Shown one piece after another: positions 34,214 to 42,198 of a DNA stretch of 64,000 nt (within the stretch, counting starts at the first letter, position 1; each line of letters opens with the position of its first letter). The notes under the pieces were generated by a model. It had not been told where the DNA came from, did not search any database, and saw only the letters and a program-made list of their open reading frames with translations. Made by a program: the position numbers and the translations under genes. Source of the stretch: REEB481 sp964586595 (GTDB taxonomy: Bacteria > Bacteroidota > Bacteroidia > NS11-12g > UBA955); assembly GCA_964586595.1 (NCBI GenBank), contig CAZPHB010000011.1, positions 1 through 64,000 on the forward strand, given 5' to 3'.

Positions 34214-35639
34214 ATCAAGACTGCTGAAAAAACTGCCACTGGCTGCAGGTCCGCTCGCATTCTTGCTGGTAAGTACCATTGGGCTGGAAGGGCAGCCATT
34301 TTCTGTGCTGAGTTTCATGGCAGCCACTACGCTGTGGATTGCCATCTGGTGGATGCTGGAACCAGTGCACCTTGCCGTTACTTCTTTATTGCCATTGGTG
34401 TTGTTGCCTGTGCTGGGCATTGCTGATATGAAGATGGTGGCCACGCAATACATGGATCAGGTGATGTTTTTGTTTATCGGTGGGTTTTTGCTGGCCTTTG
34501 CGCTGGAGAAACACGGATTGCACCAACGCATCGCACTGTTTGTCATTTGCCGAATTGGGGCCACCCCAGAGCGCATCATGATGGGGGTGATGCTCACGGC
34601 TTGGCTTGTTTCTATGTGGATCAGCAATACGGCCGCCGTGATGATGTTGTTCCCTTCGGTCATGGCCATCATCGGTCAGATGGATGCGCATTTTAGCAGC
34701 GAAAGGCAGCAACAGCGCTTTGCCGCGGCCTTGCTGCTGGCATTGGCCTACGCAGCCACCATCGGAGGCATGGCAACTTTGGTGGGAACACCGCCCAATA
34801 TGGTTTTTTACCGTTTTTACATGGAGCATTTTGCTCATGATGCTTCCATGAACTTCACCGCATGGTTCGCAGTAGCAGCCCCTGTTTCCTTCGCCATCCT
34901 GGTGTGCAGCTATGTAATTCTCCGCCAACATTTCTTGAGCCGCGAACAATTCCCTGCATTGGAATTGGGGCACTTCCACAGGAAACAAGCAGATTTGGGA
35001 ACATGGACGCCGGCACAATTCAGGGTTTTAGCTATTTTCCTCATGACCATCTCCTTGTGGTTTACCCGGGCCTATTGGGTTCATATGTTTCCCCAGCCGG
35101 CATGGATTCAGGACAGTACCATTGCCGTGGCCGGGGCCCTGCTCTTGTTTTTTGTACCAGGCGGAACATCCAATGAGCCTTTGTTGATTTGGGATGATGC
35201 ACGCCGGCTTCCCCTGCATGTAATTTTTTTGTTTGGAAGTGGCTTTGCATTAGCCTATGGGTTTGAACAGAGTGGTTTAAGTGCGCTGTTGGCAGGGAAA
35301 CTTTCGTTTTTCAAAGCTTTGCCTTTATGGCAACTGCAATTGATGATCATCCTGATGGTGGTGCTCATTTCAGAATTTGCCAGTAATGTAGCCAGCATAC
35401 AGTTGGTACTTCCCATTTTGCTGACCTTGCAGCAAACCACAGGTCATGAACCGCAGGCACTGTTGATACCTGCCACCATGGCTGCAAGTATGGGCTTCAT
35501 GCTTCCAGTTGCCACAGCACCCAATACCATCGTGTTTGGGGCAGGTAGAATGCGCACCGCTCAAATGATGCGCGCAGGTGTATTGTTGAACCTTTCTGGT
35601 GCAGCACTGATTTTGCTTTGTTGTTTGCTGGTTTGGTGA
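34200..35639 (+). CDS. SLC13/DASS family anion:sodium symporter
   Basis: 479 aa from ATG 34200, which lies inside the 3' end of waaA; the open frame extends upstream to 34059 but only as shadow. About a dozen membrane helices. Family signatures: WMLEPVHLAVTSLLPLVLLPVLGI, WISNTAAVMMLFPSVMAI (the SNT motif), IGGMATLVGTPPNMVF, SEFASNVASIQLVLPILLTL (second SN-type motif) and SMGFMLPVATAPNTIVFGAG. It imports dicarboxylates (or sulfate/phosphate) with sodium. It shares an operon with waaA by overlap only; there is no functional link. Confidence 0.93.
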   Translation: MIRTKSRLLKKLPLAAGPLAFLLVSTIGLEGQPFSVLSFMAATTLWIAIWWMLEPVHLAVTSLLPLVLLPVLGIADMKMVATQYMDQVMFLFIGGFLLAFALEKHGLHQRIALFVICRIGATPERIMMGVMLTAWLVSMWISNTAAVMMLFPSVMAIIGQMDAHFSSERQQQRFAAALLLALAYAATIGGMATLVGTPPNMVFYRFYMEHFAHDASMNFTAWFAVAAPVSFAILVCSYVILRQHFLSREQFPALELGHFHRKQADLGTWTPAQFRVLAIFLMTISLWFTRAYWVHMFPQPAWIQDSTIAVAGALLLFFVPGGTSNEPLLIWDDARRLPLHVIFLFGSGFALAYGFEQSGLSALLAGKLSFFKALPLWQLQLMIILMVVLISEFASNVASIQLVLPILLTLQQTTGHEPQALLIPATMAASMGFMLPVATAPNTIVFGAGRMRTAQMMRAGVLLNLSGAALILLCCLLVW

Positions 35640-35650
35640 ATGCAGCCCTG

Positions 35651-35677
35651 ATCAGGCGGTGAGCCGCTTTGCCTGAT
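35651..35677 (+). terminator. hairpin downstream of the SLC13 gene
   Basis: ATCAGGC (35651-35657) pairs with GCCTGAT (35671-35677), 11 nt after the stop. An alternative inner stem (GCGG/CCGC) is possible; no T-run follows. Confidence 0.3.
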
Positions 35678-35855
35678 GTGCAGCGCCGCCATAACCGAAG
35701 GCGTGATGCGCAACATGCGTTCTGTGGTCACCCCTGTCGTTTGGGAAAGGAGGTGCTGGCCGGAAATTCAGGTAAATTCTGATGCAAAACAGCACCGGTG
35801 GACTGGCTGCCAGAGGGCGAGGTACAAAGAACGTCAATAAATGAAGGCCTGACGC

Positions 35856-35863
35856 TAATTTCG
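35856..35863 (+). promoter_or_regulatory. -7-like box TAATTTCG
   Basis: One mismatch to the consensus, ending exactly 4 nt before the mtgA ATG. Confidence 0.45.
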
Positions 35864-35867
35864 CCAC

Positions 35868-36578
35868 ATGTCAGCGGCCGGAATCACCTTTGTTGTCCTT
35901 GTGCGCTTTTTCTGGCTTTGGCTTAAGCGAATTGCCTTTTGGTTCATCATGTTGAGCTTGGCCGGAGTTGTTTTGTATCGATTTGTAGCGCCTCCGTTTA
36001 CCTGGCTCATGCTGTCACGCTCGGTGGCACAGAAAATAGACGGGCAGGAATGGGTCTTGAAAAAGAAGTGGATTCCGCTTGAAAAGATTCCGGAAAGCCT
36101 GCAATTGGCTGCCGTGTGCAGCGAAGATCAGAACTTCCTTACACACAATGGCTTTGATTTTAAGGCCATACAGGCAGCCATTGAGTACAACCGCACACAT
36201 GAAGACAAACGGGGTGCAAGTACCATTTCCCAGCAAACAGCAAAGAATGTTTTCTTGTGGGAAGGGAGAAGTTGGCTCAGAAAGGGTTTGGAAGTTTGGT
36301 TTACAGCGCTCATTGAATTGATTTGGAGCAAACAACGCATCCTCGAGGTGTACCTCAACATCATTGAATTTGGTCCGGGTATTTATGGAGCTGAAGCCGC
36401 AGCGCAACAGTATTTCGGAACATCGGCCGAGAAGCTTTCGCGGTTGGAGTCTGCGCGTTTAATGAGCATTGTTCCGAGTCCGCGTAACTGGTCGATGGAA
36501 GGCAAAATTGCCCGCACGCGCACCCGTTTCATCCTGCGACAGATGAATAACTGGGGTGGCAACTTGAAGTTTAATTAG
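35868..36578 (+). CDS. mtgA: monofunctional peptidoglycan glycosyltransferase
   Basis: 236 aa. One N-terminal membrane anchor (about 13-40), then a GT51 domain: AAVCSEDQNFLTHNGFDFKAI with catalytic Glu86, RGASTISQQTAKNVFLW, RKGLEVWFTALIELIWSKQRILEVYLNIIEFGPGIYGAEAAAQQYFG. It polymerises lipid II into glycan strands on the outer face of the inner membrane, without a transpeptidase domain. Its 3' end overlaps the convergent cmk gene by 4 nt. Confidence 0.95.
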   Translation: MSAAGITFVVLVRFFWLWLKRIAFWFIMLSLAGVVLYRFVAPPFTWLMLSRSVAQKIDGQEWVLKKKWIPLEKIPESLQLAAVCSEDQNFLTHNGFDFKAIQAAIEYNRTHEDKRGASTISQQTAKNVFLWEGRSWLRKGLEVWFTALIELIWSKQRILEVYLNIIEFGPGIYGAEAAAQQYFGTSAEKLSRLESARLMSIVPSPRNWSMEGKIARTRTRFILRQMNNWGGNLKFN

Positions 36579-37267
36579 CCTGCCTTACTTCCGTTGATGG
36601 CCGCTTTGGCCCATTCCAGGGCCTGTGCTCCCTGCGCTTCAATACTCATGTGGCTGTTGTCCAGCAGTTTGGCATCCGGTGCCATCAGCAGAGGACTGTC
36701 TTCACGGCTGCTGTCAACGGCATCCCTTGCGTTCAAATTTGCCAGCACCTCTTCGTAGTTGGTGTGTATTCCTGTTGAGCTCAACTCTTTGAAACGACGC
36801 TCCGCCCGAATTTCAGGAGCTGCGGTCATGAAGATTTTCAATGCTGCATCAGGAAAAACCACCGTGCCAATGTCGCGCCCATCCATCACCACACCTTTTT
36901 GGGCACCCATAATTCGCTGTTGCGCAACAAGAAAACGGCGAACAGCGGAATGTTTGCTCACCATGCTTACAGCCTGTGCCACTTCCATGGTGCGGATGTT
37001 GGGTTCTTCGTACTCCCCATTCAGCCAAAGTTCGCTGCGTCCGGTTTCCGGATTAACCTGAAACGAGATGTTCAGTTGTGGCAATAAAGCTGCAAGTGCC
37101 TGCTCATCGTTGATGTCCACGCCAAGTCTCAGTGCCGCCAGGGTAACGGCGCGGTACATCGCTCCGCTGTCAATCATCACATAGCCCAATTCTTTAGAAA
37201 GAAAGCGGGCCAGCGTGCCTTTGCCGCAACTGCTGTGGCCATCTATGGCAATATTTATTTTACTCAC
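36575..37267 (-). CDS. cmk: cytidylate kinase
   Basis: 230 aa. P-loop IDGHSSCGKGTLARFLS (8-24), IDSGAMYRAVTLAAL, GVVMDGRDIGTVVFPDAALKIFMTA, RAERRFKEL and the C-terminal DSSREDSPLL. It phosphorylates CMP and dCMP in the cytoplasm. It overlaps the porQ stop by 4 nt; porQ-cmk adjacency is a recurring arrangement in Bacteroidota. Confidence 0.96.
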   Translation of the reverse strand: MSKINIAIDGHSSCGKGTLARFLSKELGYVMIDSGAMYRAVTLAALRLGVDINDEQALAALLPQLNISFQVNPETGRSELWLNGEYEEPNIRTMEVAQAVSMVSKHSAVRRFLVAQQRIMGAQKGVVMDGRDIGTVVFPDAALKIFMTAAPEIRAERRFKELSSTGIHTNYEEVLANLNARDAVDSSREDSPLLMAPDAKLLDNSHMSIEAQGAQALEWAKAAINGSKAG

Positions 37268-38328
37268 GGAAGCGTTGATTTAACGGCAGTTTTTTTCCTG
37301 AAATCTCCAGGCTTGAAGCTGAAGGTGAAGTGATTCATGTTGTATCCGGGAAACATGGTGCCACTGCCGTAGGTGAGCTGAAAACGTTCCACCTTGAAGG
37401 TCATGCCCCAACTGAAACCGGCCATGCCGCGTCGCGCGTCGTTCTGCATTTCGCGCCTGCGCTGATGGTGGTAACCGAACATCACGCCCCAGTTTTTGCT
37501 GAGCAGAAATTCGCCACCCAGCACCAGGTGTCTCAGCACTTTGTCGCCAAGGGTATTTCCTTGTGCGTCTTCCGCATCACCATTCAAGTTGAGCAGGCTT
37601 CTGTTCGGAAGAAATTGACGGTAGGTCATGTCCGGGCGATGTAGGTTGTGCGCCACCACGTGGAAGCGCAACGGCATGTGTTCCAGTTTTTTGCTGAATC
37701 CGATTTGTACGTCAGATGCCAGTGGTTCCGGCTTGCCGTTACCGTAGCGAACCAGCTGAAATCCAAGGTTGCGCACCACGAAGGCAACCTGATAATCGTC
37801 GCGTTCGTTGCGGTATATCAAACCCGCATCCAAAGCCGGTCCGTTGCCTATGTACGGGCCCATGATGGAATACGCAAATTTTGCGGTGGCCCCAAATTGT
37901 AGTTTTGAACCGAGTGCGCCCCCGTAGCTGAATGCCACGCAGTTTTCGGCAGCTTTGAAGGTGCCTGTGGCATTTCCTCCCGCATCATAACCGTCCATGG
38001 TTCCATAGTCGGCATAGTAGAATCCTGCGCCCAGGTACCTGCGTCCATTTTTTAAACGATGGACATAGCCACCATAACCGGCTTTGATGTTTCCTACATA
38101 GTCGATATAGTTCAACACCACCCTGCGGTCCATTTGCGGATTAAAGAGGGCAGGATTCTGATGAATCAGTGAAGGATCGCGGTCAATAATCGCATTCACC
38201 ATTCCGCCCATAGCCAGTACTCGGGCCGAGGGTGGAGTGTTCAGGAATGCATACGTGCCGCTTCCGCCCAACTGGGCAAAGCTCCCTTGGCTCGTGGCCA
38301 GCAACAGAAGCAAGAACAGGCTGCGCAT
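37264..38328 (-). CDS. porQ: type IX secretion system outer-membrane protein PorQ
   Basis: 354 aa from ATG 38328, which gives the signal peptide MRSLFLLLLLATSQGSFAQ; the frame upstream is shadow because the -7 box sits at 38333-38340. Family features: GGSGTYAFLNTPPSARVLAMGGM, DPSLIHQNPALFNPQMDRRVVLNYIDYVGNIKAGY, GGEFLLSKNWGVMFGYHHQRRREM, FSWGMTFKVERFQLTYGSG, the PorV/PorQ-like barrel. In T9SS this protein works with the attachment complex at the outer membrane that anchors cargo with C-terminal domains. Two such cargo proteins are encoded at 42-46 kb. Downstream cmk overlaps. Confidence 0.9.
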   Translation of the reverse strand: MRSLFLLLLLATSQGSFAQLGGSGTYAFLNTPPSARVLAMGGMVNAIIDRDPSLIHQNPALFNPQMDRRVVLNYIDYVGNIKAGYGGYVHRLKNGRRYLGAGFYYADYGTMDGYDAGGNATGTFKAAENCVAFSYGGALGSKLQFGATAKFAYSIMGPYIGNGPALDAGLIYRNERDDYQVAFVVRNLGFQLVRYGNGKPEPLASDVQIGFSKKLEHMPLRFHVVAHNLHRPDMTYRQFLPNRSLLNLNGDAEDAQGNTLGDKVLRHLVLGGEFLLSKNWGVMFGYHHQRRREMQNDARRGMAGFSWGMTFKVERFQLTYGSGTMFPGYNMNHFTFSFKPGDFRKKTAVKSTLP

Positions 38329-38332
38329 CAGG

Positions 38333-38340
38333 CAAAAGTA
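38333..38340 (-). promoter_or_regulatory. -7 promoter box TACTTTTG (minus strand)
   Basis: Consensus match ending 4 nt before the porQ ATG; part of a divergent promoter region shared with ribF. Confidence 0.6.
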
Positions 38341-38416
38341 CAAAAGAAGCCCTAGCCTGTGGCACGGCATTGCGCACCTGAGGGGCGAAAACTGACGAAA
38401 TGCCGGCCCGAAAAGC

Positions 38417-38424
38417 GAAATTTG
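38417..38424 (+). promoter_or_regulatory. -7-like box GAAATTTG
   Basis: One mismatch to TAnnTTTG, ending 9 nt before the ribF ATG (38434). Confidence 0.4.
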
Positions 38425-38433
38425 CAGCTTCGA

Positions 38434-39366
38434 ATGCGTATTTTTCATTCATTGCATGAATTGCCGGCCTTAAAACAGCCGATACTCACACAAGGTACGT
38501 TCGACGGGGTGCATGCCGGCCACCGCATCATCCTGGAACGGGTGCGTTCATTGGCTGCATCGCGCAATGCCGAAAGCGTGGTGCTTACCTTTTTTCCGCA
38601 TCCCAGACTGGTGCTGTTTCCCCATGACGACGGGCTGAAATTATTGAGCACACTTCCGGAAAAAGCGGCACTGTTGGAGGCTGCAGGCATCGACAACCTC
38701 ATCGTTTTGCCATTCACCGAACACTTCAGCCAAATGAGTCCTGAAGCCTTCGCCCGGGATGTATTGCAAGATGCCATTGGCGTGCGCACTTTGGTGGTAG
38801 GTCATGACCACCGCTTTGGGCGCAATCGGCAAGGTGATTTCCAGGCGCTGCAGAAATTTGCGCAGGATTTGGGTTTTGAAGTGGAAGAAATTCCAGCGCA
38901 GTTGGTTGATGAAGTGACGGTGAGCAGCACAAAGGTGCGCAAGGCCCTGGGTGAAGGTAATATCGGTGAAGCCAACCGCCTGCTGGGCAGGGCATACAGT
39001 GTACATGGTCGTATAGTTCATGGCATGAAACTGGGCAGAACCATTGGCTATCCAACCGCAAACCTGCAGCCCGATGAACCGTATAAACTCATCCCGGCCC
39101 ACGGGGTTTATGCGGTTACCGTGCTGGTTGACGGTATTCGTTACAAAGGCATGGCCAACATCGGAATGAACCCGGCAGTTCCCGGGAAAGGCTTCAGTAT
39201 TGAAGCCCACCTCTTTGACTTTTCGGGTGATTTGTACGAAATTGCGGCCTCTTTTGAATTTCAGGCATTCTTAAGAAAAGAAAGGAAGTTCGATAGTTTA
39301 GATGCACTTAAAGAGCAGCTGCATGAAGACCAAAAACAATCCATTGAAGCACTCGCTCATCTATAA
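38434..39366 (+). CDS. ribF: bifunctional riboflavin kinase/FAD synthetase
   Basis: 310 aa, the usual family length. ATG 38434 was chosen over the longer frame because it follows the promoter box and gives the typical N-terminus MRIFHSLHELP. FAD synthetase half: TQGTFDGVHAGHRIILERV, TFFPHPRLV, VVGHDHRFGRNRQGD, EVTVSSTKVRKAL. Riboflavin kinase half from about 185: VHGRIVHGMKLGRTIGYPTANL, GVYAV, GMANIGMNP, EAHLFDFSGDLY. It makes FMN and FAD. The last 44 nt overlap the start of the M23 peptidase gene. Confidence 0.95.
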   Translation: MRIFHSLHELPALKQPILTQGTFDGVHAGHRIILERVRSLAASRNAESVVLTFFPHPRLVLFPHDDGLKLLSTLPEKAALLEAAGIDNLIVLPFTEHFSQMSPEAFARDVLQDAIGVRTLVVGHDHRFGRNRQGDFQALQKFAQDLGFEVEEIPAQLVDEVTVSSTKVRKALGEGNIGEANRLLGRAYSVHGRIVHGMKLGRTIGYPTANLQPDEPYKLIPAHGVYAVTVLVDGIRYKGMANIGMNPAVPGKGFSIEAHLFDFSGDLYEIAASFEFQAFLRKERKFDSLDALKEQLHEDQKQSIEALAHL

Positions 39367-40120
39367 CATACTGTCTGCGTTTGCCTTTTTATTTCTGGCG
39401 CAACATGCACTGATAGCCGCCGGTAATTTCACCATGCCCGGTGAGGCAAACAGGATGTTGCTTCATGTGCAACCGGATCCGCCGGTCTATCCGCATCCGG
39501 GCTTCCCGTTTTGGGACATGTACGCTTATTGGGATACGCTGAGCATCAACCCATATAAGCTCGATGTGGCTTCTTTACCTGACAGCCTTGATGTGCACAT
39601 CCTGCACATGGATTGTGGTTTTGCTCTTCCACTTGAAGCTGTAGCTTTAACCTCTAAATTTGGTTACCGTTGGGGCAGGCAACATAAAGGCCTGGATTTT
39701 GATTTGGAAACAGGCGATACCGTGCGCAACATGTTTGATGGCATTGTGCGTGTGAGTGGCTACCACAGTGGCTATGGTCATGTGGTTGTGGTGCGGCACC
39801 ACAATGGTTTGGAAACCTTATATGGTCATTTGTCGCAGCGTTTGGTCCGGCCCGGAACCATGATTTATGCGGGTCAGGTGGTTGGACTGGGCGGAAGTAC
39901 CGGCCATTCCACAGGATCACACCTGCACTTTGAGACCCGATTCATGGGCATCCCTTTTGATCCGCAAAAAATTTTGAATCTGGACAGCGGCGAGCTGCAT
40001 GACGAGTTTATGGTGGTCAACGAAGAGCTCTTTGAAATGCCCGCTCCGCCTCCATCTTCATACAGAAAAAACTCATACCGGCGCAGTTCTTCCTATCGCC
40101 GTTCCAAGTACCGTCGATAG
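39323..40120 (+). CDS. M23 family metallopeptidase with basic Ser/Tyr/Arg tail
   Basis: 265 aa from ATG 39323. Signal peptide (IYNILSAFAFLFLAQHALIAA). The LytM domain is complete: KFGYRWGRQHKGLDFDLETGDTV (zinc His and Asp), NGLETLYGHLSQ, GSTGHSTGSHLHFETRF (HLH). It cuts peptidoglycan cross-bridges, or activates an amidase, in the periplasm. It ends in an unusual repeated tail of Tyr-Arg-Arg/Ser units (SYRRSSSYRRSKYRR), strongly basic, which may bind cell wall or LPS. It starts within the 3' end of ribF. Confidence 0.92.
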   Translation: MKTKNNPLKHSLIYNILSAFAFLFLAQHALIAAGNFTMPGEANRMLLHVQPDPPVYPHPGFPFWDMYAYWDTLSINPYKLDVASLPDSLDVHILHMDCGFALPLEAVALTSKFGYRWGRQHKGLDFDLETGDTVRNMFDGIVRVSGYHSGYGHVVVVRHHNGLETLYGHLSQRLVRPGTMIYAGQVVGLGGSTGHSTGSHLHFETRFMGIPFDPQKILNLDSGELHDEFMVVNEELFEMPAPPPSSYRKNSYRRSSSYRRSKYRR

Positions 40121-40180
40121 AGGGGTACAAGAAGCTAACCGAAACGAATTTCGCTGTTTGTGCGCGTGGTTGTTCAGATT

Positions 40181-40188
40181 TAGCTTTG
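40181..40188 (+). promoter_or_regulatory. -7 promoter box TAGCTTTG with upstream TTTG
   Basis: Consensus -7 box ending 10 nt before the yidC ATG. A TTTG at 40157-40160, 20 nt upstream, fits the -33 element of Bacteroidota promoters. Confidence 0.65.
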
Positions 40189-40198
40189 CAACCAAGTC

Positions 40199-42070
40199 AT
40201 GGACCGTAATTCACTGGTAGGCTTCGGCCTCATCTTCCTCATCCTGATTGGTTATTACTGGTTTACCCGTCCCAGTGAAGCCGAATTGGCTTCCCAACAA
40301 CGCCGCAAGGATTCCATAGAGCGTGTCGAATCAGCCAAAGCAAAAGCTGCAGCCGCGCAGGCCGATACCCTGAAAAAAGCAAATGCGGCAACTCCTGTTG
40401 CTGCCGCTCCTGATACTGCAGCGCTGCGCCGCGAGCTGGGTGGCTTTGCTGCAGCCCTCGAAGGCAAAGAACAGAGCGTTGTGATTGAAAACGACAAACT
40501 TGCCGTAACGCTCAGCAATAAGGGTGGAAGGATCAGCTCCGTACGACTGAAGGAGTTTCGCCGCAGCGACAGTACTGCCCTGATGCTGTTTGATCAGAAC
40601 CACAGCAGCTTCTATTATGAATTCTTTACCAATAACGGAAGCCTGCGCACGGATAAATGCTTTTGGGAAATTGTTACCCAAAGTAAAGAAGCCATCAGCT
40701 TTCGTCTGACTGACGGGAATGGCAGCAGTGTGTTGCAACACTATCGCCTTTCTAAGGGTGATTATTTGGTGGATTACTCACTGGAACTGGACAGCATGCA
40801 CGTGGTTGTTCTGAAAAACCGCCCTGATTTGAAATTGGTTTGGGAAAGCACCTTGCCCAAGCAGGAACGCGACATCCAACGTGAACGTGAAACCAGTACG
40901 ATTTACTACCGTTTGCCCGAGGAGAGTCCGGAATACATCAGCGAAATGAGCTATGAAGAAAAAGAGTTGAAGGCCCGTTTGCAATGGGTGTCCTTCAAAC
41001 AGCAGTTCTTCAACAGCACGCTCATTGCAAAAGACCATTTTGACAAAGACGCGCGTCTTTCCACTCAAGAAATCAAAGGAAACAATGACCAATTGGTGAA
41101 AACCATGCGCGCAGAATTGTATCTGCCTTACGATTTGGCGGCCAACAAGAAATTCACCATGAATTTCTTCTTTGGTCCAAACCACTTCCAAACACTGAAC
41201 AAAGTAAATGTGGGCACCGCCGATGATTTGGAACTTCACCGCATCATCCCACTGGGCTGGGGCATTTTCCGCTGGGTGAACCGATATATTGTAATTCCGG
41301 TATTTAACTTCCTTGATGATTACATCGGCAATTATGGAATCATCATCCTTTTGCTCACATTCATCATCCGGATTTTATTGCTTCCGCTGGTATTTAAAAG
41401 CTATAAATCAACAGCCAAGATGCGCCTGCTCAAGCCAGAGCTTGATGCCATCAAGGAGAAATACAACGGAGATCTTCAAAAAAGTCAGGTGGAAAGTATG
41501 GCCCTGTACCGGAAAGCCGGGGTGAGCCCCATGAGTGGATGCTTCCCATTGCTGCTTCAAATGCCGGTACTTATCGCCTTGTTTCAATTCTTCCCTTCGA
41601 GTTTTGAATTAAGGCAGAAGGCATTCTTATGGGCACATGACCTTTCTCAGTTCGACAGCATCTATAACTTCCCCGGCGGTTTTCATCTTCCGGGCTACGG
41701 AAACCACATCAGCTTGTTCACCCTGCTGATGACCTTGTCAACCCTTGCTACCACGTATATCAACAACCAATTGACCGGAGTTACCGGTCAGATGAAATGG
41801 CTGGGCTACGTGATGCCGGTAATTTTCATGGGCGTGCTGAACAGCTATGCGGCGGGTTTGAACTACTATTATTTCGTGAGTAATATGGTGGGAATGGGTC
41901 AGCAATGGCTGTTCAAATCCATGGTGGACGAGAAGAAATTGCATGCCCAGATGGAAGCCAACCGCAAGAAACCTGCAACTTCGAAATCCGGCTTCCAAAA
42001 AAGAATGGAAGATATGATGAAGCAGCAGCGTGAGCTTCAGGCCAAGAAGCAATCAGGGAAAAAGAAATAA
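40199..42070 (+). CDS. yidC: membrane protein insertase YidC
   Basis: 623 aa. N-terminal anchor (SLVGFGLIFLILIGYYWFT). Large periplasmic domain (about 90-350). Then the conserved insertase core: NRYIVIPVFNFLDDYIGNYGIIILLLTFIIRILLLPLVFKSYKS, KYNGDLQKSQVESMALYRKAGVSPMSGCFPLLLQMPVLIALFQFF, and MPVIFMGVLNSYAAGLNYYYFVSNM. Lys/Gln-rich cytoplasmic tail. It inserts and folds inner-membrane proteins alone or with Sec. The E/K-rich linker AESAKAKAAAAQADTL-like region is normal for the phylum. Confidence 0.97.
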   Translation: MDRNSLVGFGLIFLILIGYYWFTRPSEAELASQQRRKDSIERVESAKAKAAAAQADTLKKANAATPVAAAPDTAALRRELGGFAAALEGKEQSVVIENDKLAVTLSNKGGRISSVRLKEFRRSDSTALMLFDQNHSSFYYEFFTNNGSLRTDKCFWEIVTQSKEAISFRLTDGNGSSVLQHYRLSKGDYLVDYSLELDSMHVVVLKNRPDLKLVWESTLPKQERDIQRERETSTIYYRLPEESPEYISEMSYEEKELKARLQWVSFKQQFFNSTLIAKDHFDKDARLSTQEIKGNNDQLVKTMRAELYLPYDLAANKKFTMNFFFGPNHFQTLNKVNVGTADDLELHRIIPLGWGIFRWVNRYIVIPVFNFLDDYIGNYGIIILLLTFIIRILLLPLVFKSYKSTAKMRLLKPELDAIKEKYNGDLQKSQVESMALYRKAGVSPMSGCFPLLLQMPVLIALFQFFPSSFELRQKAFLWAHDLSQFDSIYNFPGGFHLPGYGNHISLFTLLMTLSTLATTYINNQLTGVTGQMKWLGYVMPVIFMGVLNSYAAGLNYYYFVSNMVGMGQQWLFKSMVDEKKLHAQMEANRKKPATSKSGFQKRMEDMMKQQRELQAKKQSGKKK

Positions 42071-42140
42071 GCGCGCAGCCCGTAAGTTGACAATTTGTTG
42101 AAGCAGGCTTCACCTGTGGATAAAATCTTCATGTTTGGAG

Positions 42141-42161
42141 TAAGTGTACGTTTGACACTTA
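42141..42161. promoter_or_regulatory. perfect dyad upstream of the starch-binding gene (possible operator)
   Basis: TAAGTGT and ACACTTA flank a 7-nt spacer that contains TTTG. It lies just upstream of a TATATTCG -7-like box (42167-42174), so a bound protein would block that promoter. No regulator is encoded nearby. Confidence 0.45.
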
Positions 42162-42198
42162 TTATTTATATTCGTCCCTGAATCCAAGAAATATCATC

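Noticed and set aside
38359..38433. Longer N-terminus for ribF (335 aa)
   Set aside because: The extra codons cross the promoter box at 38417-38424 and do not match family N-termini.
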